A stretch of 40,793 nt of DNA, taken from NCBI RefSeq assembly GCF_029869215.1, contig NZ_JARWPM010000258.1, positions 1 to 40,793 on the forward strand, read 5' to 3'. A program made the position numbers and the translations under genes. The DNA comes from Nocardia carnea (GTDB lineage Bacteria; Actinomycetota; Actinomycetes; Mycobacteriales; Mycobacteriaceae). The notes under the pieces were generated by a model, which was not told where the DNA came from, did not search any database, and saw nothing but the letters and a program-made list of their open reading frames with translations. Shown piece by piece: positions 1-9,563 of the stretch; the stretch's first letter is position 1; every line of letters starts with the position of its first letter.

Positions 1-6
1 CCCGAA

Positions 7-70
7 GTCTCGTTCTTCACTCCGCCGCTCCTCCGCTTCGCTCCCCCGCTCTGTCGCTCCAGAACGAGAC
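7..70. repeat. 10-bp inverted repeat with a 44-base loop
   Basis: The arms GTCTCGTTCT (7-16) and AGAACGAGAC (61-70) are perfectly complementary. The loop is pyrimidine-rich, with CCGCT/CTCC motifs and no coding character I can support. It could be a terminator or intergenic repeat of the gene lying left of the window. There is no T-run, so its role is uncertain. On the minus strand an open frame runs off the window edge from an ATG at 84, but no ribosome binding site precedes it. Confidence 0.4.
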
Positions 71-214
71 GGGCCCCGAACCATGGAGGTAGACCGATAG
101 GAGGTTAGCTGCGGTGTGCCCCACGGCGCGGTCGGGCGTCGATGCGAGTAGGGCCGGAACATTCGGGTGCGCGGTCGACAGGAGGGGTGCTTCTACGGTC
201 GGGCGGATCGGGAA

Positions 215-373
215 TCAGACGCGGTGCTTGCGGACCAGATCGAGTTCGGTGGGGGTGAGCAGACGTTCCAGGCGTTCGTCGACGCGGTCGTCGCCGGTGT
301 CATCCGGTTCGAGGGCTGGTAGCTGGGGTAGCCCCGCGGAGTTCTGGCGGCGCAAGAGCGAGCGAAGGTTCAC
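215..373 (-). CDS. small hypothetical protein, 52 aa
   Basis: This is a short minus-strand frame with a GTG start at 373 and a TGA at 215-217. It encodes a charged 52-residue protein that begins MNLRSLLRRQNSAG and ends TELDLVRKHRV. The second half is acidic, then becomes a regular amphipathic pattern (DERLERLLTPTELDLV), typical of a real alpha-helical protein. Codon third positions are strongly G/C, as in neighbouring genes. Upstream on the minus strand is a modest AAGG about 10 bases before the GTG. No signal peptide or membrane segment is visible. I do not recognise the family. It is divergent from the SRPBCC gene at 570, with about 200 bases between them. Confidence 0.5.
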   Translation of the reverse strand: MNLRSLLRRQNSAGLPQLPALEPDDTGDDRVDERLERLLTPTELDLVRKHRV

Positions 374-569
374 GGCCCATCACCTTACCGTAGCTGAGTG
401 TTTGCTGGCGTCGTGTCTTGCTTGCGGTGGCGTATGCGGAACCGGCTTGTCTACCCCCTCGATTCTGCTTCTGGATCGGCGATATCGATACTCGGCCCGG
501 GAAAACGTGACCGAGCCGAAGCCAATCGCTACTCTTCCCGATACTTGGAGTTTCATCTACCTGGAGGCC

Positions 570-1025
570 ATGGTGCCGAAGAACTTGGAAGCCAGCATCG
601 ATATCGACGCCGCGCCGGAGCGGGTCTGGGAGGTACTCGCCGACCCGCGCCGCATGCCGGAATTCAGCCCGCAATGTGTGCGGATGATCCCGATCGGCAA
701 GCCGAAAGCGGGCGTGCTCACCGTCAACCTGAACCGGGACGGCTGGAAGTTCTGGCCCACCACCTCGCGCATTCTGCGCTACGAGAAGAACAGCGCCTTG
801 GCGTTCCGGGTGAGCCAGAACCGCACCGTGTGGACCTACACCCTCGAGCCGTCCGGGAACGGGACCCGGCTGATCGAGCGCCGGGACGTTCCCAACGGCA
901 CCACCTGGGTCTCGCGCACGCTGGTGAACGCGATGCTCGGCGGCGAGGAGGCCTTCGAGGAGAACCTGGTACGCGGGATGAACGAATCCCTCGCCAAGAT
1001 CAAGAAAGCGGTTGAGGCGAGCTGA
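570..1025 (+). CDS. SRPBCC family protein (polyketide cyclase/dehydrase-like)
   Basis: A 151-residue protein of the START/SRPBCC superfamily, which forms a helix-grip fold with a cavity for lipids or other hydrophobic ligands. The N-terminal pattern, a beta strand followed by AAPERVWEVLADPRRMPEFSP, is the family hallmark. The middle strands and a long C-terminal helix (about residues 125-150) complete the fold. GGAGG at 563-567 is only two bases from ATG 570 but five from the adjacent GTG 573, so GTG may be the true start. There is no signal peptide. Ligand and reaction cannot be read from the sequence. The 3' end overlaps the convergent fabH-like gene by 26 bases. Confidence 0.8.
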   Translation: MVPKNLEASIDIDAAPERVWEVLADPRRMPEFSPQCVRMIPIGKPKAGVLTVNLNRDGWKFWPTTSRILRYEKNSALAFRVSQNRTVWTYTLEPSGNGTRLIERRDVPNGTTWVSRTLVNAMLGGEEAFEENLVRGMNESLAKIKKAVEAS

Positions 1026-2046
1026 ACTCCGGCAGCTTCACCACCTGGGCGGCGTAGGACAGGCCGGCGCCGAAGGCGATGAGCAAGGCGGTATCGCCCG
1101 GCTTCGACTGTCCGGTGCGCAGCAGGGTCTCCATCGCCAGCGGAATCGAGGCTGCCGAAGTGTTGCCGGCTTCCTCGATATCGTTGGCCAGCGCGCAGTT
1201 CTCGGGCAGTTTGAGCACCCGCGCCATGATCTCGATGATCCGGCCGTTGGCCTGATGCGGGATCATGGCGTCCAGGTCGTCCATCGCCAGCCCGGCCCGG
1301 TCGACCGCGTCGCGGCAGACCTTCTCCAGCGAATGCGCCGCCCAGCGGAACACCGCGGTGCCCTCCATCGCCAGGTAGGGGCGGACGGCGTCGAGGCCCT
1401 TCTCCTCGATCTCGGTGAAGAATTCGATCCAGTCCTTGTCCTGGCGGATCGCCTGGTGCTGGGTGCCGTCGGAACCCCAGACCGTCGGGCCGATACCCGG
1501 TTCGTCGGCGGGGCCCACCACCACGGCGCCGGCGCCGTCGGCGAACAGGAACGCGGTCCCGCGGTCGGCCGGGTTGATCGTGTCGGTGAGTTTCTCCACC
1601 CCGATCACCAGCACCCGCGACGAGGTGCCGGCGCGCACGAGATCCGAGGCCATCGCCAGGCCGTGGCAGAAACCGGCGCAGCCGGCGGAGATATCGAACG
1701 CCGCCGCGCCGCCCCCCCCGCGTTAGGTGGCGATCCGCGGCGCGGCGGCGGGGGTCAGGAGTAGGTGGGTCGAGGTGGCCACGATCACGCAGTCGACCTG
1801 GTCGGCGGCGACCTTGGCCGATTCGAGTGCGCCCCGGGCGGCCGCCACGCTCATGGAGTGGATGGTCTCCGAATCGTCGGCGAACCGGCGCGTGCGGATA
1901 CCGGACCGGGTGCGGATCCACTCGTCGCTGGAATCGATCGGCCCGGCCACCTCGTCGTTGGTGACGACGCGCGCCGGACGGTAGACACCCAGTCCCAGGA
2001 TCGCGGTGAACTGCGCCCCGGTCGTCTGGGCGAGCTGAGTAGCCAT
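1000..2046 (-). pseudogene. beta-ketoacyl-ACP synthase III (FabH-like), interrupted by an in-frame stop
   Basis: KAS III joins acyl-CoA and malonyl-ACP to start fatty acid elongation. The frame runs from ATG 2046, with AGGAG about 8 bases upstream, through IDSSDEWIRTRSGIRTRRFA. It then meets TAA at 1725-1723 (codon 108) and continues in the same frame with AAFDISAGCAGFCHG. Counting the stop codon, the catalytic Cys is codon 123, His (PHQAN) is 264 and Asn (GNTSAAS) is 295, so the whole active site lies beyond the stop. The spacing between the two halves fits an intact FabH, so this is a nonsense change rather than a frameshift. A run of eight C at 1712-1719 beside it leaves sequencing error possible. 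Closest to M. tuberculosis FabH from memory. Confidence 0.85.
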
Positions 2047-2362
2047 ACTGCTTCTCCTATGTACCTGCGACTGCGTTGCCGCGGGGTGGACCCGATTCGG
2101 TGTGTGGATTCCTCGCCCGGCGTCGGTGGCTGACGTCCGCCGGGCAATCCGAAGACATGAGGCACCCTCATATTAGCTCGATGTTCGCGTGCCGGCAGCT
2201 CGTATCCGATTTTCCCCGGAGTGGTTATCCGGACGGAGCCCGGGTATCGCCCGGATGGGCGTAGCGCCGCCGTCCGCCCGAGCCGTATGCGGGCGAGCGG
2301 GGCTCCGCCGCGGACGTTCGCTACCGCGAGCGTGCAACCGGAGAGAAAAGCGAGGGACACTC
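2047..2362. other. divergent intergenic region, fabH-like / GlsB-like
   Basis: This 316-base gap separates two divergent genes, and I see no gene in it. It holds a small perfect hairpin, ATGAGG-CAC-CCTCAT, at 2157-2171. On the minus strand a TAATAT -10-like hexamer (2175-2170) overlaps its edge, so a promoter for the fabH-like gene with a regulatory palindrome at the transcription start is possible. The rest is GC-rich without clear structure. Confidence 0.35.
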
Positions 2363-2623
2363 ATGCTCGGTCTCGGCATCATCGGCTGGATCATCATCGG
2401 CGGTATCGCCGGCTGGATTGCCAGTAAGATCATGAAAACCGATGCCCAACAAGGGATCCTGCTCAATATCGTGGTAGGTGTCGTCGGCGGCTTGATCGGC
2501 GGCTTCCTGCTCTCGGTCTTCGGTGTCGATGTCGAATCGGCCGGTTGGTGGTTCAGTTTCTTCACCTGCCTGCTCGGTGCCGTCATCCTGTTGTTCCTGG
2601 TGAGGTTGGTCGTCAGGAGGTGA
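2363..2623 (+). CDS. GlsB/YeaQ/YmgE family stress-response membrane protein
   Basis: A small integral membrane protein of 86 residues, the usual size for the transglycosylase-associated/YeaQ family. Three hydrophobic segments are visible: about residues 3-22 (glycine- and isoleucine-rich), 33-52 (VVGVVGGLIGGFLLSVFG) and 62-82. The GWIASKIMKTDAQQG loop and the GGLIGG motif are typical. ATG 2363 follows a weak AGGG. The biochemical role of the family is unknown; members are often induced by stress. It lies upstream of psd in the same orientation, but 143 bases and two hairpins separate them. Confidence 0.85.
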   Translation: MLGLGIIGWIIIGGIAGWIASKIMKTDAQQGILLNIVVGVVGGLIGGFLLSVFGVDVESAGWWFSFFTCLLGAVILLFLVRLVVRR

Positions 2624-2663
2624 TCCCGCGAGCGACACCCGGCACGAACACCGCGGCTGGGCG

Positions 2664-2744
2664 TAAGGTGTGAACGCTTGCGCCGACGGGTTCGTACCGG
2701 GTCGGCGCGGGCGTCCGACCGTACCGTCGGTCCGAACGGACCGA
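2664..2744 (+). promoter_or_regulatory. psd promoter candidate and hairpin-bearing 5' leader
   Basis: TAAGGT at 2664-2669 resembles an actinobacterial -10 box. Downstream lie two stem-loops: GCGCCGAC (2680-2687) with GTCGGCGC (2701-2708), and TCGGTCCG (2727-2734) with CGGACCGA (2737-2744). The second hairpin ends 22 bases before the psd GTG. They could be a leader RNA structure, an operator, or the terminator of the GlsB-like gene. Confidence 0.35.
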
Positions 2745-2766
2745 GTCGAGTGTGAAAGAGGAATAA

Positions 2767-3492
2767 GTGGCACGCCGTCCCACCCCGCCCGGTACCCCGC
2801 AACGGACCGGGCCGGGCCATCTGGCCGATCTGGTGCGCAATACCGTCCCGCCGCTGCATCCGGCAGGATTGCCCTTCGTGGCCGCACCGCTGGCCGTGGC
2901 CCTGCTGGGCCGGCGTCGCCGCTGGTTGCGCCGGGCCGGGCTCGCTGCGGCCGCGGCGAGTGCCACGTTCTTCCGGCATCCGCACCGGGTACCGCCGAAC
3001 CGGCCCGGGGTGGTCGTGGCCGCGGCGGACGGTGAGGTCGCCCTCGTCGATACCGCCGCCCCGCCCGCCGAGCTCGGTCTCGGTGATCAGCCGCTGCCCC
3101 GGGTGAGCATCTTCCTGTCGGTTCTGGACGTGCACGTCCAGCGCACGCCGGTATCGGGTGTGGTGCGCGATGTGCGCTATCGGCGGGGCAGCTTCAAGTC
3201 TGCCGATCTGCCCGAGGCGAGCGCGGTCAACGAGCGCAACAGCATGGTCATCGATACCGAGTCCGGGGAGCAGGTGGTGGTTGTCCAGATCGCCGGGCTG
3301 CTGGCGCGGCGCATCGTCTGCGATGCCGCAGCCGGTGACCGGGTCACCATCGGCGACACCTACGGCCTGATCCGGTTCGGCTCCCGGGTCGATACCTATT
3401 TCCCGGCCGGTACCGAACTGCTCGTGAATATCGGGCAGCGGACGATCGGAGGGGAGACGGTGCTGGCGGTTCTGCCGTCGGCGGGATCGTGA
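2767..3492 (+). CDS. psd: phosphatidylserine decarboxylase (short, mycobacterial type)
   Basis: Decarboxylates phosphatidylserine to phosphatidylethanolamine at the membrane. The 241-residue proenzyme has a hydrophobic N-terminal stretch (about 36-65), then the conserved [10 protein letters not shown] and [18 protein letters not shown] motifs. Self-cleavage is expected in [11 protein letters not shown] between Gly205 and Ser206. Ser206 would become the pyruvoyl cofactor of the small alpha chain. The length fits the short actinobacterial/archaeal type rather than the E. coli enzyme. GTG 2767 follows AAAGAGG. The stop overlaps the next start as TGATG, indicating translational coupling to pssA, which makes its substrate. 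Confidence 0.93.
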   Translation: MARRPTPPGTPQRTGPGHLADLVRNTVPPLHPAGLPFVAAPLAVALLGRRRRWLRRAGLAAAAASATFFRHPHRVPPNRPGVVVAAADGEVALVDTAAPPAELGLGDQPLPRVSIFLSVLDVHVQRTPVSGVVRDVRYRRGSFKSADLPEASAVNERNSMVIDTESGEQVVVVQIAGLLARRIVCDAAAGDRVTIGDTYGLIRFGSRVDTYFPAGTELLVNIGQRTIGGETVLAVLPSAGS

Positions 3493-4385
3493 TGGAGCAG
3501 GTCATCGAAGGCAGGCGGCGCCGATCCATCCGGCTGCTGCCCAGTATCGTCACGATCCTCGCGCTGTGCTCCGGGCTGTCCGCGGTGAAGTTCGGCCTGG
3601 AGGGCGAACTGGAGATCGCGCTGGCCATGATCGGCGCGGCCGCGGTGCTCGATACGCTGGACGGCCGGCTGGCCCGGCTGCTCTCGGCCACCACCAAGAT
3701 CGGCGCGGAACTGGATTCGCTCTCCGATGCCATCTCGTTCGGCGTGGCGCCGGCGCTCGTGCTCTACGTGGTGCTGTTCGACGGGGAGAGCAGCAGCGCC
3801 GGCTGGATCATCGCGCTGCTGTTCGCGGTGAGCGTCGTGCTGCGGCTGGCGCGTTTCAACACCCTGATGGACGACGACACCCGCCCCGATTGGGCCCGGG
3901 AGTACTTCGTGGGCGTACCCGCGCCCGCGGGGGCGCTGATCGCGATGGCGCCCATCGCGCTCTTCGTCCAATTCGGCGACGGCTGGTGGACCAGTTTTCC
4001 GCTCGTGGCGGCCTGGACCGTTTTCACTGCCGCCCTGTGCGTGAGCACCATCCCCACTTTGGCGATGAAATCGGTCTCGGTGGCGCCGCAGGCGGCCGCG
4101 GGGCTGCTCGTGCTGGTGGCGCTGGCCGGTGCCGCGCTGATCACCTATCCGATCGTGCTGCTGCTGGTGCTGATCGTGCTCTACCTGGGGCATATCCCGT
4201 TCGCCTGGTATTCGCAGCGCTGGGTGGCGGCCCGCCCCGAGACCTGGCAGTACAAACCCGCGGAACGCCGGGCCCAGCGCCGGGCCGATCGGCGGCTGCC
4301 GGTGCTGCGGCGCCCGGATATCCGCCGGCCGGCTCTGCGCGGGGATTCGCGGCTGCGGCTGCGGCGTCCGGGCGGACGGAACTGA
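3492..4385 (+). CDS. pssA: CDP-diacylglycerol--serine O-phosphatidyltransferase
   Basis: Makes phosphatidylserine from CDP-diacylglycerol and serine. The CDP-alcohol phosphotransferase signature DG-x2-AR-x8-G-x3-D-x3-D is complete, at Asp57, Gly58, Ala61, Arg62, Gly71, Asp75 and Asp79. These acidic residues bind the metal and the CDP group. Six or more hydrophobic segments follow, and a cytosolic tail from about residue 245 is very rich in Arg. ATG 3492 shares its A with the psd stop codon; a GTG at 3489 is an in-frame alternative. With psd it forms a two-gene phosphatidylethanolamine operon as in mycobacteria. Confidence 0.93.
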   Translation: MEQVIEGRRRRSIRLLPSIVTILALCSGLSAVKFGLEGELEIALAMIGAAAVLDTLDGRLARLLSATTKIGAELDSLSDAISFGVAPALVLYVVLFDGESSSAGWIIALLFAVSVVLRLARFNTLMDDDTRPDWAREYFVGVPAPAGALIAMAPIALFVQFGDGWWTSFPLVAAWTVFTAALCVSTIPTLAMKSVSVAPQAAAGLLVLVALAGAALITYPIVLLLVLIVLYLGHIPFAWYSQRWVAARPETWQYKPAERRAQRRADRRLPVLRRPDIRRPALRGDSRLRLRRPGGRN

Positions 4386-4394
4386 GGAGATAGT

Positions 4395-4415
4395 GCGTCA
4401 ACTTTTGGTTGACGC
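4395..4415. promoter_or_regulatory. operator 1 of the Clp_N/HTH gene, overlapping the -35 box
   Basis: Perfect inverted repeat GCGTCAAC-N5-GTTGACGC, arms 4395-4402 and 4408-4415. The right arm contains TTGACG (4409-4414), a good -35 hexamer. The same core recurs 29 bases downstream (centre to centre), on the same face only if helical repeat and bending allow. A repressor bound here would block sigma factor access. Confidence 0.75.
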
Positions 4416-4416
4416 C

Positions 4417-4451
4417 AAGTCATGCGTCAACCTATAGTTGACGCATGACTT
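4417..4451. promoter_or_regulatory. operator 2: 15-bp-arm palindrome over the -10 box and start codon
   Basis: The arms AAGTCATGCGTCAAC (4417-4431) and GTTGACGCATGACTT (4437-4451) are perfect, with spacer CTATA. TATAGT at 4433-4438 is a good -10 box, 18 bases after TTGACG. Transcription would then start at about 4445, which is the A of the ATG. The mRNA is therefore probably leaderless, and no Shine-Dalgarno sequence is present. The palindrome covers promoter and start codon, which suggests tight, probably autogenous repression by the HTH protein encoded here. Confidence 0.75.
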
Positions 4452-5212
4452 CTCCAGTGCGTTTGGACGACCTCATCGAGGTCATCAAGAAGGCCCGCCC
4501 CGACAATGCCTTGGAACAACTCTCCGACGCGGTGGTCGCCGCCGGCCACCTCGGCGATGTGGCCGACCATCTGATCGGCCATTTCGTCGACCAGGCCCGG
4601 CGCTCGGGCGCCTCCTGGACCGAGATCGGCGCGAGTATGGGCGTCAGCAAACAGGCCGCCCAGAAGCGCTTCGTGCCCAAAGGCCCCGGCGACCCGTCCG
4701 CCGAAATGGACCCCAACGCCGGTTTCGCCAAATTCACCGAACGCGCTCGCGCCATGGTGGTGGCGGCGCAGGAAGCGGCCCATACCGCGGGCGCCGCGCA
4801 GATCGCCATGCCGCATCTGGTGCTGGGCTTGCTCAGTGAATCCGATAGCCTCGCCGTCCGGCTGATCGCCGACCTGGGCTCTTCGCCGGCCGATATCGCC
4901 ACCGCCGCCATCGCGGCCGCCGGGGCCGAACCCGGCGCGGCCATCGCGCCCGCGGATCTGAAGGCCGCCACCGCGGCGGGCAAGATGAGCGGACTCGTCC
5001 CCTTCGACGCCGAAACCAAGAAGGCGCTGGAACTGACGTTCCGCGAGGCGCTGCGCCTCGGTCACAACTACATCGGTACCGAACACGTCCTGCTGGCGAT
5101 GCTGGAACAGGAGAACGGAACGGGCATCCTGTCCGAGGCGGGCCTGCGCAAAGACGCCCTCGAAACCCGCCTGATCGAACTGCTCCAGCAGATCGTGGGC
5201 GGAAAACAGTAA
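4445..5212 (+). CDS. Clp N-terminal domain protein with HTH
   Basis: A 255-residue protein with an N-terminal helix-turn-helix (about residues 56-76, GASWTEIGASMGVSKQAAQKRF) and a C-terminal Clp_N double repeat (about 95-250), recognisable by PHLVLGLLSESDS and, in the second repeat, LGHNYIGTEHVLLAMLEQ. Clp_N domains of ClpA/ClpC bind adaptors or substrates, but this protein lacks any AAA ATPase module. It is therefore not a chaperone itself. I infer a DNA-binding regulator that senses Clp-related or unfolded clients. The two palindromic operators that cover its promoter and start codon support autoregulation. The start is fixed by the leaderless arrangement. It is 59 bases downstream of pssA. 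Confidence 0.85.
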   Translation: MTSPVRLDDLIEVIKKARPDNALEQLSDAVVAAGHLGDVADHLIGHFVDQARRSGASWTEIGASMGVSKQAAQKRFVPKGPGDPSAEMDPNAGFAKFTERARAMVVAAQEAAHTAGAAQIAMPHLVLGLLSESDSLAVRLIADLGSSPADIATAAIAAAGAEPGAAIAPADLKAATAAGKMSGLVPFDAETKKALELTFREALRLGHNYIGTEHVLLAMLEQENGTGILSEAGLRKDALETRLIELLQQIVGGKQ

Positions 5213-5332
5213 CCCGCGCTCCGGACCCGGCCGGAAATCGCGACCGCGGCCGGTCGATCGGGTGTCCGCGGATTCCGCGGATACCTCGCCCGCAATGGCC
5301 TTCGGTGCTCCCGGCGCGGGCGGTCGGCCCGG

Positions 5333-5338
5333 TAATCT
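5333..5338 (+). promoter_or_regulatory. -10 box of a probable leaderless promoter
   Basis: TAATCT sits six bases before ATG 5345, which has no Shine-Dalgarno sequence. The expected transcription start coincides with the start codon. No convincing -35 box is visible. Confidence 0.4.
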
Positions 5339-5344
5339 ATAGCA

Positions 5345-5638
5345 ATGGCGGATGAAACGGACCCCGATATGGTCGCCGGGGAACACCGGGACGATCTGCT
5401 GCGCGCGTTGACCTATGTATCCACCGAATCGCTGTCCGACGGCAGTTACGTGGTCAACGGTGATCTGCCGCCGGAAGTCGCGCCGCCGTTCATCCGCGCG
5501 ATCATGCGAGTGGAGGCGGAGCTGCTACTGCACGATGCCGAATTCGTCACTGTCGACGAGGGCGAACCCCGGACCCCGGAGGAACGGCGAGCGGACGCGT
5601 TCCTCGCGCTCGCGCTGCGAGTCACCGACAGTCTGTAA
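5345..5638 (+). CDS. hypothetical protein, 97 aa
   Basis: A small acidic, soluble protein without signal peptide or membrane segment. Helical stretches are visible at about residues 13-27 (HRDDLLRALTYVSTE), 47-62 (PPFIRAIMRVEAELLLHD) and 78-97. A short beta-hairpin-like segment, GSYVVNGDLP, lies between the first two. Codon bias matches neighbouring genes and the start follows a likely leaderless promoter. I do not recognise the family. It is convergent with the amidase gene, with 105 bases between the stops. Confidence 0.65.
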   Translation: MADETDPDMVAGEHRDDLLRALTYVSTESLSDGSYVVNGDLPPEVAPPFIRAIMRVEAELLLHDAEFVTVDEGEPRTPEERRADAFLALALRVTDSL

Positions 5639-5743
5639 GCGACCGGCCGCGCGGCAGCCGGTGCCACGCGTGCTACCGGCGGGGCCGATACCGTGCGCGC
5701 GGACCGTGGATCGCCCGGTTGCGCGCCGACGGCCGGCCGTCGC

Positions 5744-7390
5744 TCAGGACGTGGCCCTGGTCGGAACGAATCGAGCCGGTGCGGGCCGGACGATCGTATC
5801 GGTCGGGTCGGGCCCCGGCCCCGGGGCCGAGCGAACGACATCCGGAAGCGCCCGGGGGCCTTCCCGCAACTCGGGCAACTCCGTCCAGACCGGCTCGGCC
5901 GCCTGCAACTCCAGGCCGATGGCGATCAGTTCCGGCTCCGACCAGGGCAGCCCGGCCAGCTGTACCCCGAACGGCAGTCCCGTCGCCGCGGAGCGGCCGG
6001 CCGGTAAGGCGAGCACCGGGGCGCCGGAGTAGTTGCCCCAGATCAGCGGTGCGCTGGTATCGGGACGGATATCGGCGCGATCCCGGCGGTCGTTGACCAC
6101 CGTGGGCAGCACGATGGCGGTCAGCCCGTTATCGGTGAGCACCCGGTTGTAGTCGTGCTGGAACCGCCGGCGTTCGTGCTCGAAGGTCAGGTACTCCTCG
6201 ATCGGCGCGACCAGGGCGGCCAGTCCGGAACCGACCGTCGCCGCGGCCGCGGGGGAGTAGAGCGCCAGCCGGTCCGCCCACTGCTGGTGGTAGCGGCCTA
6301 CTTCCAAGGCATCACCGAAGATGCTCTGGGGCGGCGGCGGCAAGGCGATATCGCGTAGCCGGCCGCCGAGCCGGGTGATGAGGTCCAGGAAGCCGGACAT
6401 GAGCACGCCCAAGGGGCCGGGGAGTTGGTCCACGGAAGGCCGGTCGACCCCGAAGACCCGGCCGGCCAGCGGAGCCGTGCCGCCCGCCGCGGTCAGCGGA
6501 TACCCGCCGGCGGGAACAGCGGCCGCGGAACCGGTGGCCGGATCGCGCGCGTCCACGCCCGTCAATGCCGAGAGCAGCAACGCGGCGTCGGCGATACTGC
6601 GTGCCATCGGCCCGATATGGTCGCGTGACGGTGTGGTCGGGATGACGCCGTAGCGGCTCACCTGGCCATAGGTGGGTTTGATCGCGCTGGTGCCCGCGCG
6701 CGAACTCGGCAGGCGGAGCGAACCGCCGGTATCGGTGCCGATGGCCAGCGGAGCGAAACCGGCCGCCAGCACCGCGGCATTACCGCCGGAGGAACCGCCC
6801 ACCGAGGCACCGATATCCCATGGATTACCGGTTTGGGGGCAGGCGCCGTCGAAGGCGAACTCGTCGTTCTGGGTATGCCCGATCAGGACCGCGCCCTGCT
6901 CGCGCATCCGGCGCCACACGGTGGCGTCACCCGCGGCGATATTGCCCTGGAGAACCCGGCTGCACGCGGTGACCGGTAGACCCGCGACCGCGATCAGGTC
7001 CTTGAGCGCGATCGGCAGTCCGCACAGCAGCGGCGCGTCCCCGGCGGCCAAGCGCCGGCCGGCCTCTTCCGCTTGCTGGTACGCCTCCTCGGGATAGGTG
7101 CGTATCCAGGAGTTGATCGGGCCGTCGAAGGCGGCGCTGCGGCGCAGGCAGGCGTCGAGCAGTTCCCGCGGGTGCAATTGCTTGGCCTGCAGCAGCCGGG
7201 CGGCGTCCAGCGCGGACAGTAGCGCCGGGTCCGTCGTACCGAGTCCGCCGGGCGTCGAGAGCGGTCCCGGTCGTGCCGTCACGGGCGGTACGCCGAGTGC
7301 CGCCGCCGCGAGCCCGGTCGCGGCCGCGCGCAGGATGGTCCGGCGAGAGGGGCGTGCGGTCACCGGCGAATCGTTCTCAGCCGCGCACAT
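5744..7390 (-). CDS. Tat-exported amidase (amidase signature family)
   Basis: Hydrolyses an amide bond; the substrate is not readable. The N-terminus has a twin-arginine signal, SRRTILRAAATGLAAAALG, ending near PVTARPG, so export is likely. The amidase signature triad is intact: Lys130 (LPIALKD), cis-Ser201 (GGSSGG) and nucleophile Ser224 (TDTGGSLRLP), numbered from ATG 7390. The 548-residue length fits exported amidases. A TTG at 7402 adds four residues and is less likely. Neither start has a strong ribosome binding site. The gene is divergent from groEL2. The C-terminal 20 residues are Pro- and Arg-rich beyond the usual fold. Confidence 0.88.
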   Translation of the reverse strand: MCAAENDSPVTARPSRRTILRAAATGLAAAALGVPPVTARPGPLSTPGGLGTTDPALLSALDAARLLQAKQLHPRELLDACLRRSAAFDGPINSWIRTYPEEAYQQAEEAGRRLAAGDAPLLCGLPIALKDLIAVAGLPVTACSRVLQGNIAAGDATVWRRMREQGAVLIGHTQNDEFAFDGACPQTGNPWDIGASVGGSSGGNAAVLAAGFAPLAIGTDTGGSLRLPSSRAGTSAIKPTYGQVSRYGVIPTTPSRDHIGPMARSIADAALLLSALTGVDARDPATGSAAAVPAGGYPLTAAGGTAPLAGRVFGVDRPSVDQLPGPLGVLMSGFLDLITRLGGRLRDIALPPPPQSIFGDALEVGRYHQQWADRLALYSPAAAATVGSGLAALVAPIEEYLTFEHERRRFQHDYNRVLTDNGLTAIVLPTVVNDRRDRADIRPDTSAPLIWGNYSGAPVLALPAGRSAATGLPFGVQLAGLPWSEPELIAIGLELQAAEPVWTELPELREGPRALPDVVRSAPGPGPDPTDTIVRPAPARFVPTRATS

Positions 7391-7547
7391 GGCCGGGCCC
7401 AACGGCTCGTAGAAGCTTTGTAGCGCATGGGATAACTCTACTGATCTCCCGGCCGCGGGAACGGGGCGACCCGGCAGTGTCGGAGGTACGGCACCACCCG
7501 GTGCGCGGCGCCGGGGCGTTGTTTTGCCGATATCGGAGCCGGTCGAC

Positions 7548-7574
7548 CTTGCACTCCCTATCCCCGAGTGCTAA
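7548..7574. promoter_or_regulatory. CIRCE element 1 (HrcA operator)
   Basis: CTTGCACTC-N9-GAGTGCTAA. Against the CIRCE consensus TTAGCACTC-N9-GAGTGCTAA the right arm is perfect and the left arm has changes only at its outer end. HrcA represses chaperonin genes through such sites and releases them on heat stress. Confidence 0.9.
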
Positions 7575-7582
7575 AAATGGCT

Positions 7583-7609
7583 TTGGCACTCTCGATCGGA
7601 GAGTGCTAG
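7583..7609. promoter_or_regulatory. CIRCE element 2 (HrcA operator)
   Basis: TTGGCACTC-N9-GAGTGCTAG, one mismatch per arm against consensus. Its centre is 35 bases from that of the first element. It lies about 140 bases upstream of the groEL2 start. Confidence 0.92.
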
Positions 7610-7681
7610 GTCGGGACGGTGAGATCGGGTACACGACACCCCTGGTCGTCCGTCGCGGGCACCGAGCCTGGCCAAGCGTAG

Positions 7682-9373
<1,692 letters not shown>

Positions 9374-9403
9374 GTCCCGCCACCCGGCAACCCTTTCGAA
9401 CCG

Positions 9404-9443
9404 AAGGCCGGTCCACCTACGAGTGGGCCGGCCCTCGGCCTTT
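9404..9443 (+). terminator. probable groEL2 terminator
   Basis: Stem GGCCGGTCCAC (9406-9416) with GTGGGCCGGCC (9423-9433), 11 pairs including one G-T wobble, loop CTACGA. A short CTTTCT tract follows at 9441-9443 and beyond. The hairpin is strong, the T-tract weak. Confidence 0.55.
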
Positions 9444-9563
9444 CTGCGGCTGCGCGTCCCCGTGGGCCGGCTTGTCACCGAGTGGTCCGGAGCGCGGAAG
9501 GCCGACGAAGGTATCCCTGTTCGGGGCAGGCGGACGCTCGGTGACCGGCATGATGATGGATCG

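Noticed and set aside
300..674. Minus-strand 124-residue frame
   Set aside because: It overlaps the SRPBCC gene antisense and the better small frame at 215-373; its composition is Arg-rich noise.
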